Shown: one piece after another, positions 16,878-25,522 of the stretch
How the letters are laid out: each line of letters begins with the position of its first letter
Position numbering within the stretch: the stretch's first letter is position 1
From: Spongiactinospora rosea
Lineage (GTDB): Bacteria; Actinomycetota; Actinomycetes; Streptosporangiales; Streptosporangiaceae
Length of the DNA: 64,000 bases
Direction of reading: 5' to 3'
NCBI RefSeq assembly: GCF_003315795.1
Contig: NZ_QMEY01000011.1
Location: forward strand, 204,256 to 268,255
Translations under genes and position numbers: made by a program
The notes under the pieces: generated by a model
Databases searched by the model: none
Seen by the model: only the letters and a program-made list of their open reading frames with translations
Told to the model about the DNA's origin: nothing

Positions 16878-17993
16878 ATGTCGATCACGATCGTCCGGCC
16901 CACGGACCTCGGTCCGGCCGAAATCGAGCGATGGCGCGCCCTTCAGCAGGCCGACCCGGCTCTGGACAACGCGTTCCTGTCGGTGGAGTTCGCCCTGGCC
17001 ATGGGCCGGCTCCGCGACTACGTCCGGGTGGCGGTCATCGAGGACGGCGGGCGGATCGCCGGGTTCTTCCCCTACGAGCGGCACGGCTTCGGCGTCGGCA
17101 GGCCGCTCGGCGGGTTCCTGACCACCTGCCACGGCCTGATCTCGGTGCCCGAGTTGAAGCTCAACGCCCGTGAGCTGCTGCGGGCCTGCCGGCTCAACGT
17201 GCTGGAGTTCGACCACATGGTGGCGGGCCAGCCGACGTTCGCCCCCCACGAGGCCGACGTACGACCGGCCCCCGTGATGGATCTCACAGCGGGCTTCGAC
17301 GCCTACGCCGAGCAGGTGCGCGCCAACTCCCCGAAGAACTACAAGACCGTCCGCTACAAGCAGCGCAAGCTCGGCCGCGAGCACGGAGACGTGCGGCTGG
17401 AGTGGGCCTCGGCCGACCCCGCCCTGCTCCGCACGCTGCTGGGGTGGAAGTCCGGCCAGTACCGCAGCACCGGACGCGTGGACCGCTTCGCCCAGCCCTG
17501 GATCGTCCGGCTGACCGAGGAGATGCACGCCACCGCCACCCCCGGCTTCGCCGGGGTGCTGACCATGCTCTACGCCGGAGACGTGCCCGTGGCGGGCCAC
17601 TTCGGGCTGCGTACCGCGACCTCGCTGGTCGGCTGGTTCCCCGCCTACGACCCCGAATACGCGCGTTACTCCCCCGGCATCGTGCATCACCTGCTGATGG
17701 CGGAGCACGCGGCACGGGCCGGGCTGCACCAGGTCGACATGGGCAAGGGCGGCCGGGAGTACAAGGACTGGTTGAAGAGCGGGGTCCTGCTGGTGGCGGA
17801 GGGACGGATCGCCCGGCCGTCCGCCACGGCCATGGTCCACTGGATCGGCAGGACTCCGTTGAACAAGGCCAGAACCATCGTGACCGACAGGCCGGAGCTG
17901 TACCGGCTGGCGGATCGCGTGCTCAAGGCCGCGGGGCGGCTGCGCACGGGAGGCCGGCCGTCGGCGAGGTCACAAAAACCCGTGAAACCCTAG
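16878..17993 (+). CDS. GNAT/BioF2-like acyl- or aminoacyl-transferase (CelD/BcsL, FemAB-related)
   Basis: A 371-residue protein of the double-GNAT BioF2-like family, found in many exopolysaccharide loci where it is thought to attach an acyl or aminoacyl group to a glycan. Recognisable parts: NSPKNYKTVRYKQRKLGREHG near 137-157, GVLTMLYAGDVPVAGHFGLR near 221-240, and a C-terminal GKGGREYKDWLKSG motif typical of the family near 289-302. No membrane segment is seen. The ATG at 16878 follows the previous stop by 2 nt; a TTG at 16872 lies closer to GGAGGGG (16854-16860) and may be the real start. It is probably cotranscribed with the small membrane protein. Confidence 0.8.
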   Translation: MSITIVRPTDLGPAEIERWRALQQADPALDNAFLSVEFALAMGRLRDYVRVAVIEDGGRIAGFFPYERHGFGVGRPLGGFLTTCHGLISVPELKLNARELLRACRLNVLEFDHMVAGQPTFAPHEADVRPAPVMDLTAGFDAYAEQVRANSPKNYKTVRYKQRKLGREHGDVRLEWASADPALLRTLLGWKSGQYRSTGRVDRFAQPWIVRLTEEMHATATPGFAGVLTMLYAGDVPVAGHFGLRTATSLVGWFPAYDPEYARYSPGIVHHLLMAEHAARAGLHQVDMGKGGREYKDWLKSGVLLVAEGRIARPSATAMVHWIGRTPLNKARTIVTDRPELYRLADRVLKAAGRLRTGGRPSARSQKPVKP

Positions 17994-18238
17994 GGAGCCC
18001 GCAAACGCTCCCTGATCAGGCACGACAATCTCAGCAGTACGGCACCACAGCACGGCACCACAGCAGCGAACCAGCACCGCACCAGCACTGCACCGCACCC
18101 TCAGACACCAGCAGCCCCAGGACATTTGATGCTCCATAACTGGAATCGCACATATCCACTGGACGGCTCGCAAACGAGGCCCGGGTCCGTCTGGCGGTCT
18201 GCGCCGGCGTCCGATCGCCCGGAAGGAAATCCCTCACC
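17994..18238. other. 245-bp leader before the GT2 genes, with CA-rich microrepeats
   Basis: No gene is seen. It contains palindrome CCTGATCAGG copy 2 (18011-18020) and a run of degenerate CAGCA/CACCA units (about 18030-18115). It probably holds the promoter of the glycosyltransferase genes. Confidence 0.4.
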
Positions 18239-19072
18239 ATGAGTCCCGATACCACCAAGCACAACGGCCATGCCCACGTGACGCCGCTGCGGTCGCCTCC
18301 GCCGCTGGAGCGTTTCACTCCGGTGACACCGCACATCGCGATCACTCCCACCGTGAGCGTGGTGGTACCCGCACTGAACGAGGCGGAGAACCTCCCGCAC
18401 GTGTTCGCCACGCTTCCGAAGTGGATCAACGAGGTCGTCCTGGTGGACGGCAACTCCGCGGACGAGACGGTCGCCGTCGCCCGGCGGCTGCGGCCCGACA
18501 TCCGGATCGTCACCCAGCGGGGCAAGGGCAAGGGCGACGCCCTGGCCGCGGGCTTCGCCGCCTGCACGGGCGACATCATCGTGATGATCGACGCCGACGG
18601 CTCCACCGACGGCCGGGAGATCGTCCGTTTCGTCGGGGCGCTCGTGACCGGGGCCGACTTCGTCAAGGGGTCGCGCAACCTCAACGGCGGCGGCAGCGAC
18701 GACCTCACCCACGGCAGGCACCTCGGCAACAAGGCGCTCACCTGGCTGGTCAACGTGCTGTACCGGGCCCGCTTCAGCGATCTGTGCTACGGCTACAACG
18801 CGTTCTGGGCCCGTCACCTCGACGTCCTCGCCGTGGACTGCGACGGCTTCGAGGTGGAGACGCTGATGAACATCCGCGCCCACCGGGCCGGGCTGCGGGT
18901 CGTGGAGGTGCCGAGCCACGAGCGGGTGCGCCTGCACGGCACGAGCAACCTGAGGGTCACCAGGGACGGCATCCGCGTGCTGCGCACCATCCTGCGCGAG
19001 TGGCGCCGCCGGCCGCTGCCCGTTCCCGCCGAGCCCGCCACCACCCGCGCCGCCGACCAGGGCGCCGCGTAA
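18239..19072 (+). CDS. Glycosyltransferase family 2 (polyprenyl-phosphate sugar transferase type)
   Basis: A 277-residue GT-A enzyme. After a 38-residue unstructured N-terminus come SVVVPALNEAENLPHV (40-55), VLVDGNSADET (68-78) and the metal-binding DAD at 118-120, with RGKGKGDALAAGF between them. This is the dolichol/undecaprenyl-phosphate hexose synthase pattern. It has no membrane helices, so it acts at the inner face. The product would be a lipid-linked sugar for the cluster's polymer. The ATG is preceded by GGAAGGAAA. The next GT2 gene starts 5 nt after its stop. Confidence 0.88.
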   Translation: MSPDTTKHNGHAHVTPLRSPPPLERFTPVTPHIAITPTVSVVVPALNEAENLPHVFATLPKWINEVVLVDGNSADETVAVARRLRPDIRIVTQRGKGKGDALAAGFAACTGDIIVMIDADGSTDGREIVRFVGALVTGADFVKGSRNLNGGGSDDLTHGRHLGNKALTWLVNVLYRARFSDLCYGYNAFWARHLDVLAVDCDGFEVETLMNIRAHRAGLRVVEVPSHERVRLHGTSNLRVTRDGIRVLRTILREWRRRPLPVPAEPATTRAADQGAA

Positions 19073-19077
19073 CCCCA

Positions 19078-20025
19078 ATGAAGACCAGTGTCGTCATCTG
19101 CGTGTACACGGAGGAGCGATGGGACGACATCCGTGAGGCGGTCGAGTCCGTCCGCGCCCAGCGGCGGGCTCCGCACGAGCTGATCCTGGTGGTGGACCAC
19201 AATCCGGATTTACGGCTCAAGCTGAAGCACGAGTATCCGGACGCGATCGTCGTGGCCAACGCGCACGACCAGGGGCTCTCGGGCGGCAAGAACACCGGCG
19301 CCGAGATCGCGACCGGCGACATCGTCGCCTACCTCGACGATGACGCCGTCGCGGACCCCGGCTGGCTGGAGGCGTTGGAGGAGGGCTTCCAGCAGCCGGG
19401 CACGGTCGGCGTGGGCGGGCGCACGTCGCCGCTGTGGGCGACCGGGCGGCGACCGCGGTGGTTCCCGCACGAGTTCGACTGGACGGTCGGGTGCTCCTAC
19501 ACCGGGATGCCCGCCCGCCGGGCCCGGGTGCGCAACGTGATGGGCGGCAACGCCGCCTTCCGCAGGGACGCGGTGACCGGTGCCGGAGGGTTCCGTTCCG
19601 GCATCGGGCGCAGCGTCCAGGGGCGCAAGAGCCGCCCGCTGGGCTGCGAGGAGACGGAGTTCTGCATCCGGCTGACGCAGCGCAGCCCGGACGCGGTGAT
19701 CTGGTACGAGCCCGCCGCGGTGATCGGCCACAAGGTCTCCGCGCAGCGGTCCCGGTTCGCCTACCTGCGGACGCGGTGCTACGCGGAGGGCCTGTCCAAG
19801 GCACTGGTGGCGGCCAGCGTCGGGGCCGGTGACGGGTTGTCCAGCGAACGCTCGTACGCGACCAGGACCCTCCCGCTCGGCGTGCTGCGCGGCCTCGGCG
19901 CGGCCCTGCGCGGCGACCTCGCGGGGCTGGGCCGGGCGGGCGCGATCGTCGTCGGTCTCGCCTGGACGACCTGGGGTTACGTGGTGGGCACGGTACGCCT
20001 GAAGCTGCGCGGCGGCGCGTCGTGA
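19078..20025 (+). CDS. Glycosyltransferase family 2
   Basis: A 315-residue GT2 starting at ATG 19078 (MKTSVVICVYTEERWDD). It has the donor-site Asp in LVVDHN, GLSGGKNTG at about 67-74, and the metal-binding DDD at 87-89. A helix-rich C-terminus with one or two hydrophobic stretches (about 265-305) suggests membrane contact. It is clearly related to the GT2 domain inside the large fusion protein (26626-30522): both share a PxWFPxExxWxVG segment. Its last codons overlap the next start (GTGA), so it is coupled to the deacetylase. The transferred sugar is unknown. Confidence 0.87.
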   Translation: MKTSVVICVYTEERWDDIREAVESVRAQRRAPHELILVVDHNPDLRLKLKHEYPDAIVVANAHDQGLSGGKNTGAEIATGDIVAYLDDDAVADPGWLEALEEGFQQPGTVGVGGRTSPLWATGRRPRWFPHEFDWTVGCSYTGMPARRARVRNVMGGNAAFRRDAVTGAGGFRSGIGRSVQGRKSRPLGCEETEFCIRLTQRSPDAVIWYEPAAVIGHKVSAQRSRFAYLRTRCYAEGLSKALVAASVGAGDGLSSERSYATRTLPLGVLRGLGAALRGDLAGLGRAGAIVVGLAWTTWGYVVGTVRLKLRGGAS

Positions 20026-20828
20026 CGCGAGTGCCGATCCTGATGTACCACTCGATCACCGACGCGCCGACGCCGGAGACACGCCCGCTGGCGGTACGGC
20101 CGGGCGACTTCGCCGACCAGCTCGGCCACCTCAAGGACCGCGGCTTCACCCCGATCACCCTCGGCGAGCTGGCGGCCCTGCGAAGAGAGCGCCGCGAGCC
20201 GCCCGCCCGGCCCGTCGTGATCACCTTCGACGACGGCTACGCCGACTTCCACCGCGAGGCGCTGCCGATCCTGACCAGGCTCGGCGTGCCCGCGACGGTG
20301 TTCCTGACCAGCGGATGGCTGCGCGACGCCGGGCCCGACGCCGCGGGCCGCCCGCTGGACGCCATGCTGAGCTGGGCCCAGGTCAGGGAGGCCGCCGACA
20401 GCGGCATCGAGATCGGCGGGCACAGCCACAGCCATCCGCAGCTCGACCAGTTGCCCGGCCCGGCGCTGCGGGAGGAACTGCGGCGCAACAAGGCGCTGCT
20501 GGAGGACCGGCTCGGGCGCCCGGTCACCACGATGGCCTACCCGTTCGGCTACTCCAGCGCGCGGGTGCGCCGGGAGACGCGTGCGGCGGGATACCTGGCG
20601 GCGTGCGCGGTGGGCAACGCGATGGCCACCGAGCGGCACGACGTACTGGCGATGCCCCGGCTGACGGTGAGCCGGAACACCGGCCTGGCCCGGTTCCGCA
20701 ACGCCGTGGAGGACAACGCGGTTCCCCTGATCTACCTGAGGGAACGTCTGCTGACGAAGGGATACGCGGTGGTGAGGAGGACACGATACGCGGTGCGGCA
20801 GGTGCGGCAGGTAGCGCACGGTGAGTGA
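20022..20828 (+). CDS. Polysaccharide deacetylase (NodB domain, CE4)
   Basis: A 268-residue CE4 protein that removes N- or O-acetyl groups from a glycan using a divalent metal. Motif 1 is TFDDG (catalytic base D70, metal ligand D71) and motif 2 is H-S-x-S-H (H134, H138). An AYPFGYSS segment near 177 corresponds to motif 3. No signal peptide is seen, so it may act in the cytoplasm or at the membrane through partners, unlike secreted chitin deacetylases. It overlaps both neighbours by 4-8 nt, so it belongs to the glycosyltransferase/flippase operon. Confidence 0.88.
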   Translation: MTRVPILMYHSITDAPTPETRPLAVRPGDFADQLGHLKDRGFTPITLGELAALRRERREPPARPVVITFDDGYADFHREALPILTRLGVPATVFLTSGWLRDAGPDAAGRPLDAMLSWAQVREAADSGIEIGGHSHSHPQLDQLPGPALREELRRNKALLEDRLGRPVTTMAYPFGYSSARVRRETRAAGYLAACAVGNAMATERHDVLAMPRLTVSRNTGLARFRNAVEDNAVPLIYLRERLLTKGYAVVRRTRYAVRQVRQVAHGE

Positions 20829-23232
20829 GCGCGGGGGTCTGGCCGGGGGGCAGGCGACCCGCGCCGGGGGGCCGTGGTCGCGGCTGCGCGACCGCCTGCC
20901 GTCCGACCTTTCCGATCCGCTGCTGCGCAGCGCGTACGCCCTGATGCTCAACGCGGGCGCGGGCGCGCTCATCGGCCTGGCCTACTGGGCGGTGACCGCC
21001 CGGGTCTTCGACGAGCGGGACGTCGGCGTCGCGCTGGCCATCCTGGCCGCGATGCGACTGCTGGCGGCGATCACGTCGTTCGGGTTCGTCGGCACGCTGA
21101 CCCGCTTCATCCCGCAGACCGGGCGGCGCAGCGGGCAGTTCATCCTGCTCGTGTACGCGGTCGGCGCGGGCCTCGCGGTGGTCGGCTGCCTGATCTTCTT
21201 ACTCACCCTGGACATCTGGGGCCCGACGTACGGCCTGCTGTCCGGGTTCGGCGCGGGCGTGGTGTTCACCGCCATGGTGATCGTCTGGAGCGTCTGCACG
21301 CTCCAGGACGTCGTGCTGACCGCCCTGCGCAGGGCCCCGCTGGTCCCGATCGCGAACCTGGTGTTCTGGATCGTCCGGTTCGGCGTGCTGGTCGGCGCGG
21401 CGGTGGTGCTGCGGTCCGGCGGCGCGGCGGCCTCCTGGGCGGTGTTCCTGGCCTGGATCGCGCCGGGGCTCGCGGTCGCGGTGTGGGTGAACGTCCTGAT
21501 CTTCCGCAGGCTGGTGCCCGAACACGCCAAGCGGACCGGCGTCGGCAAGAACCTCACGGTCCGCCAGATCGGGCGTTTCCTGGCCGGGGACTACACCGGG
21601 TCGATCTTCACGCTGCTGCTGAACTACGGGCTGCCGGTACTCGTGGCCGCACAGGTCACCCAGGAGATGAACGCCTACTACGGGCTGACCATCACGCTCG
21701 GCGCGATGCTGGAGATGCTGAGCTACACGATGGCCTCCTCGCTGACCGTGGAGGGCGCGTTCGACGCGGCCAAGCTGGGCGACAACTGCCGCCGGGCGCT
21801 GCGCCGCACGTTCGTCATCCTGACGCCGCTGGTGCTCGGGGCGGCGGTGTTCGCCCCGGTCGCGCTGATGCTCTACGGCGGCGGCTACGCCGAGCACGCC
21901 ACCACGCTGATGCGGCTGATCGCGCTGGCCGCGCTGCCCCGGGCGATCGTCGAGCTGTACCTGGGCGCGCTGCGGGCGCAGCGCCGGGCGCGGACGATCG
22001 TGGTCGTCCAGGCGACCATGGCGACGCTGGCCATCGGCGGCACGCAGGTGCTGCTGCCGAAGTACGGGATCACCGGCGTCGGGATGGCCATCCTCGGCGG
22101 CCAGACCCTGGTGGCGCTGGCCGTGCTGCCCGGCCTGCGCAAGATCATCGGGCGGCAGGGGGAGCGCTCCGCCGCGCTCGCCTTCGCGCTGCGCTGGCTC
22201 CCCGCGCCCGCGCTGGCGGTGGCGCTGCACCTGGTCCTGGGCGGGCCCGCCCTCGGCGGCATCGGGTCGGCGGCGGCGCTGGACATGGCGGCCGGGACGC
22301 TCGGCCTGCCGGACGCCGCCGCGTTGCACCCCTGGCTGCCGCTCGCCGTCGCGCTGGTCTGCCTGCCGCCGCTGTCAATGCTGTTCCGCAGGCTCGGCGC
22401 GGGGCCAGGGGCCGAGTCGCTGGCCCTGGTGCTGTTCGTGGCGGCGCACTGGGCGCTGGCCCCGGCCTCGCCCGCGCTGCACCTGCTGCTGCTCGCCTGG
22501 GTGGTCTGGGCGGCGGTGGCGACCCGCTGGCTGGTCGCCGTGCCGGCGTCCGAGCTGATCGAGCCGTTCCGGCGCACGGGCGGGGCGGGCCCCTGGCTGG
22601 TGCCCGGCGAGCTGCGCTCCACCGCCAGCCGGGCCGACCGGGTGGCGGTCACCGTACTGCTGATCGGGCTCGCCCTGGCCGCGGCGGCACTGCACCCGCT
22701 GGGGGCCGCGCTCATGCTGACGGCCGCGCTCGGCCTGGTGGCGGCGCGCAGGCTCGCCGGGGGGTGGCCCGGCGGCTGGCCGGTCGCGCTGGGGGCGCTG
22801 GCCGCGCTGCTGGCGGGCGTACCGGCCGCCCTGCCGCCGGGCGGGGGCGTACCGGCCCCCACGCCGCTGCTGTGGGCCACCGCCGCCGTGGCGGCGGTCT
22901 GCCTGGCCGGGGTGCTGCGCAGGGTCCGGCACGGCCTGTCCGACCGTACGGCGTGCGTGCTGGCCCTGGCGTGCCTGCCGCTGGCCGTCCCCGCGGCGAC
23001 CGGGGCCGTGGAGATCCCGCTGGCGTCGGTGCTGGCCCCGGCCGCGCCGTTCGCGGCGCTGCTGGCCGCGTACGCGGTCTTCCCGGCCGGTCCGGCCGGG
23101 GGCCGGTCAGGGCGCGCCGAGCCCGCGCGCCTCCATCGTCCGGACGACCCAGGCGGGGTTCAGCCGGAAGAGGGCGACGACGGCGACGCCGTAGGACCGG
23201 ACCTCCCGGGGGTCGGTCAGAAAAGCGCGTAG
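20821..23232 (+). CDS. MATE/Wzx-like polysaccharide flippase with extra C-terminal membrane domain
   Basis: An 803-residue polytopic protein. The first 460 residues form a 12-14-helix oligosaccharide flippase (MOP superfamily; LGAMLEMLSYTMASSL and GITGVGMAILGGQTLVAL helices), which would move lipid-linked units outward. Residues about 460-765 add 8-10 further hydrophobic segments that are not part of a usual flippase. The final 40 residues are charged, of low quality, and read antisense through the 3' end of the next gene (overlap 23107-23232). The GTG start overlaps the deacetylase stop. The long tail could reflect a lost stop codon or a frameshift. Confidence 0.83.
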   Translation: MSERGGLAGGQATRAGGPWSRLRDRLPSDLSDPLLRSAYALMLNAGAGALIGLAYWAVTARVFDERDVGVALAILAAMRLLAAITSFGFVGTLTRFIPQTGRRSGQFILLVYAVGAGLAVVGCLIFLLTLDIWGPTYGLLSGFGAGVVFTAMVIVWSVCTLQDVVLTALRRAPLVPIANLVFWIVRFGVLVGAAVVLRSGGAAASWAVFLAWIAPGLAVAVWVNVLIFRRLVPEHAKRTGVGKNLTVRQIGRFLAGDYTGSIFTLLLNYGLPVLVAAQVTQEMNAYYGLTITLGAMLEMLSYTMASSLTVEGAFDAAKLGDNCRRALRRTFVILTPLVLGAAVFAPVALMLYGGGYAEHATTLMRLIALAALPRAIVELYLGALRAQRRARTIVVVQATMATLAIGGTQVLLPKYGITGVGMAILGGQTLVALAVLPGLRKIIGRQGERSAALAFALRWLPAPALAVALHLVLGGPALGGIGSAAALDMAAGTLGLPDAAALHPWLPLAVALVCLPPLSMLFRRLGAGPGAESLALVLFVAAHWALAPASPALHLLLLAWVVWAAVATRWLVAVPASELIEPFRRTGGAGPWLVPGELRSTASRADRVAVTVLLIGLALAAAALHPLGAALMLTAALGLVAARRLAGGWPGGWPVALGALAALLAGVPAALPPGGGVPAPTPLLWATAAVAAVCLAGVLRRVRHGLSDRTACVLALACLPLAVPAATGAVEIPLASVLAPAAPFAALLAAYAVFPAGPAGGRSGRAEPARLHRPDDPGGVQPEEGDDGDAVGPDLPGVGQKSA

Positions 23233-24048
23233 CGCCCAGCGCAGCGCCTCGCCCCTGCGGGCCACCGCCACGCGGGTGAACGCGACCTGCCCGGCCAGCC
23301 GCGCGAAGCCGCGGCGCGACCTGCGGATCTCCGGGTAGCGCTCCAGCAGCCACAGCAGGGCCTCGGCGATCACGTCCCAGCGGCCCGCGAAGTGGGACTG
23401 GGCGTGCATCCGCACCCGCAGGTGCGGCTCGGAGACGTGCACGATCGGCGCGCTGCGCGCGGCGCGCAGCAGCATCTCGTAGTCCTCGCCGTAGCCCTTG
23501 GGGATCACCTCGGAGAACAGGCCGATCGCGTCCCCGGTCAGCGCGTCGCGGCGGGCCATGAAGCCGGAGGGGTGCATGGCGGGCTGCCTGCCGTCCAGCA
23601 GGTCGGCGAACGGCACGCGCGGCTTGTCCAGGCGGATGTGGCGGGTCCAGTCGGCGTGCACGATCTGGGAGCCGCAGGTGCAGAACGTGGCGTCGGGGTG
23701 CTCGCGTACGGCCTGGACCTGGGCGGTCAGCTTCGTGGGCAGCCAGGTGTCATCATCGTCACAGAACGCGACCCACTCCACGGCGTCGCCGAGCGCGAGC
23801 ACGCCGCTGTTGCGCGCGCCGGGCAGGCCGCGGGTGCGGGTGTTGGTGGTGAGCCTGACCGGCCGGCGCGGGTCGTCGGAGGCCATGGCCGCGTCCGGCT
23901 CCGACCCGTCGAAGACGATCATCGTGGTGACCGTGCCGGGGTAGTCCTGCCCGGTGATCGCGTCGATCGCCTCCCTGATCATCTCTGGGCGGTCGCCCCG
24001 CGTGCAGACGACGACCCCGATCTCCGGCCAGGCGGTGGACTGTCCCAT
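23107..24048 (-). CDS. Glycosyltransferase family 2
   Basis: A 313-residue GT2 whose start I place at ATG 24048 (MGQSTAWPEIGVVVCTRGD); the frame is open further upstream but that part is low-quality. It has VVVCTRGDRPEM, GLPGARNSG and the metal-binding DDDD in FCDDDDTW, followed by an acceptor-side region with GYGEDYEMLLRAA. It ends in a helical segment (RSYGVAVVALFRL) that may touch the membrane. It is the only cluster glycosyltransferase on the minus strand, divergent from the PLP enzyme gene, and overlaps the flippase gene tail-to-tail by 126 bp. Confidence 0.85.
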   Translation of the reverse strand: MGQSTAWPEIGVVVCTRGDRPEMIREAIDAITGQDYPGTVTTMIVFDGSEPDAAMASDDPRRPVRLTTNTRTRGLPGARNSGVLALGDAVEWVAFCDDDDTWLPTKLTAQVQAVREHPDATFCTCGSQIVHADWTRHIRLDKPRVPFADLLDGRQPAMHPSGFMARRDALTGDAIGLFSEVIPKGYGEDYEMLLRAARSAPIVHVSEPHLRVRMHAQSHFAGRWDVIAEALLWLLERYPEIRRSRRGFARLAGQVAFTRVAVARRGEALRWALRAFLTDPREVRSYGVAVVALFRLNPAWVVRTMEARGLGAP

Positions 24049-24197
24049 GGAGCACCAACAACTCTCTGCGCATCGAAATCTGGCGGGATCCCGCCGAGCG
24101 CCGTCCCAGGGGGTGTCCGGCGACATGCCGCGGCGCGGGGGATCTACCCTGGCTGAGGGTACAACGGGCGGAGCGAGGCACGTGGAGGGACCGCGAG

Positions 24198-25430
24198 ATG
24201 AAAGCGTCGGCGACCGGTGGCGAGCCGGTGACCCCGCCTGCCGAAGGGCCTGCTGAGCGGCCCGCCGAGGGCCCGACGGAGCGCCGGATCGGCCGCCGCT
24301 GCCTTTACGTGCCGTCCGCGCGGCTCGGCCTGTACCTGGCCCTGCGCGGCCTGGTGCCACCCGGCACGCGGGTGCTGATGTCCCCGATCAACTGCGAGAC
24401 CGTGATGTTCGCCGCGGTCGCGGCGGGCCTGCGGCCGGTGATGGCCCCGGTCTCCCCCGCCGACGGCACGATCGACGTGGGCCGGATCGACTGGGACGGC
24501 ATCGGCGCGGTCGTCGCCACCCACCTGTACGGCGTGCCCGGCGAGATCGTACGTCTGGCCGCCGAGTGCGAGCGCCGGGGCGTGGTGCTGGTGGAGGACT
24601 GCGCGCACGCCTTCCAGACCGAGGTCACCGGTCCCGGCGGGGAGCGGCGGCATGTGGGCACGTTCGGCGCGGCCGGGGTGTTCAGCCTGGCCAAGCACCC
24701 CAGGGCGGGCGGCGGCGGGCTGCTCGCGGTCGCCGACGACGTCGCCGAACGACTGGCGAAGGCCCGTGACGAACTGCTCGCCGCGCCCGCCGTGGGCCGC
24801 GAGCTGCCCGCCGTGATCGCCCCCCTGGTCCGCGACGCGGTCTTCGCGCTGCGGCTCAGCGGCCCGGCCTGGCGGGCGGCGAAGGCGCTGCGGATCGAGG
24901 TCGCGCACGAGAACGACGAGGCCAGGGTCCGCGACCTCGCCGCGGCGGCGGCCGAGGCCCGTGACACGGGCGATCTCGACCTGGCCCGGTTCGACCGGTG
25001 GATGTCGGTGGGCGCGGGCGGCTACCGGGTGGCGCACAGCGGGCTGCTGCGCGGCGCGGTGGCCCGGCGGGTCCGCCTGGTGGACGGCGGGCGGGCGCGG
25101 CGGCGGCGGATGGCCGGGGTGCGGCTGCTGAGCGCCCTGCCGACGGCGGCGCCCGGTGTCGCGGCGTTCGCCGACCAGCCGCTGTTCCGCGTCCCGCTGC
25201 TGGTGAACGACCGCGACGCGGCCAAGGCGGCCCTGGAACGCCGCGGGGTCATCACCACCTGCCTGTACACCCCGGCGCTGGACGACGACTTCGGCCCCGG
25301 CCTGACCGCGCCCGGCCCCACTCCGGAGATCGCCCGCTGGTGGATCCGGCACGTGCTGCCGGTCGATCCGCTCCAGGCAGCCCGCGCGATGCCGATCCTG
25401 CGGCGGCTGGTACCGGCCGTGCAGCCGTAG
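24198..25430 (+). CDS. DegT/DnrJ/EryC1-like PLP-dependent sugar aminotransferase
   Basis: A 410-residue fold-type I PLP enzyme of the sugar aminotransferase family, making amino-sugars from keto-sugar nucleotides. The N-terminal 30 residues are a low-complexity EGPAE/RPAEGP stretch. The PLP lysine is K166 in FSLAKHPRAGGGG, with the family's VEDCAHAF segment (134-141) supplying the Asp that pairs with the pyridine nitrogen. Sequence between about 185 and 290 is more divergent and Arg/Ala-rich than in EryC1-type enzymes, so the substrate may differ. It could supply an amino-sugar for the cluster's polymer. Confidence 0.78.
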   Translation: MKASATGGEPVTPPAEGPAERPAEGPTERRIGRRCLYVPSARLGLYLALRGLVPPGTRVLMSPINCETVMFAAVAAGLRPVMAPVSPADGTIDVGRIDWDGIGAVVATHLYGVPGEIVRLAAECERRGVVLVEDCAHAFQTEVTGPGGERRHVGTFGAAGVFSLAKHPRAGGGGLLAVADDVAERLAKARDELLAAPAVGRELPAVIAPLVRDAVFALRLSGPAWRAAKALRIEVAHENDEARVRDLAAAAAEARDTGDLDLARFDRWMSVGAGGYRVAHSGLLRGAVARRVRLVDGGRARRRRMAGVRLLSALPTAAPGVAAFADQPLFRVPLLVNDRDAAKAALERRGVITTCLYTPALDDDFGPGLTAPGPTPEIARWWIRHVLPVDPLQAARAMPILRRLVPAVQP

Positions 25431-25436
25431 ATACCC

Positions 25437-25461
25437 CCCGTATACATCATCTTTATACGGG
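25437..25461. repeat. Inverted repeat upstream of the GH26-like gene
   Basis: CCCGTATA (25437-25444) and TATACGGG (25454-25461) flank a 9-nt spacer, 7 nt after the aminotransferase stop. It could end that transcript or be an operator for the following gene. Confidence 0.45.
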
Positions 25462-25522
25462 CACCCTTAAACTTCTCCGACCTCGGACCGAAATCAACGG
25501 AACACGCCTCGGAGTCGCCCCC

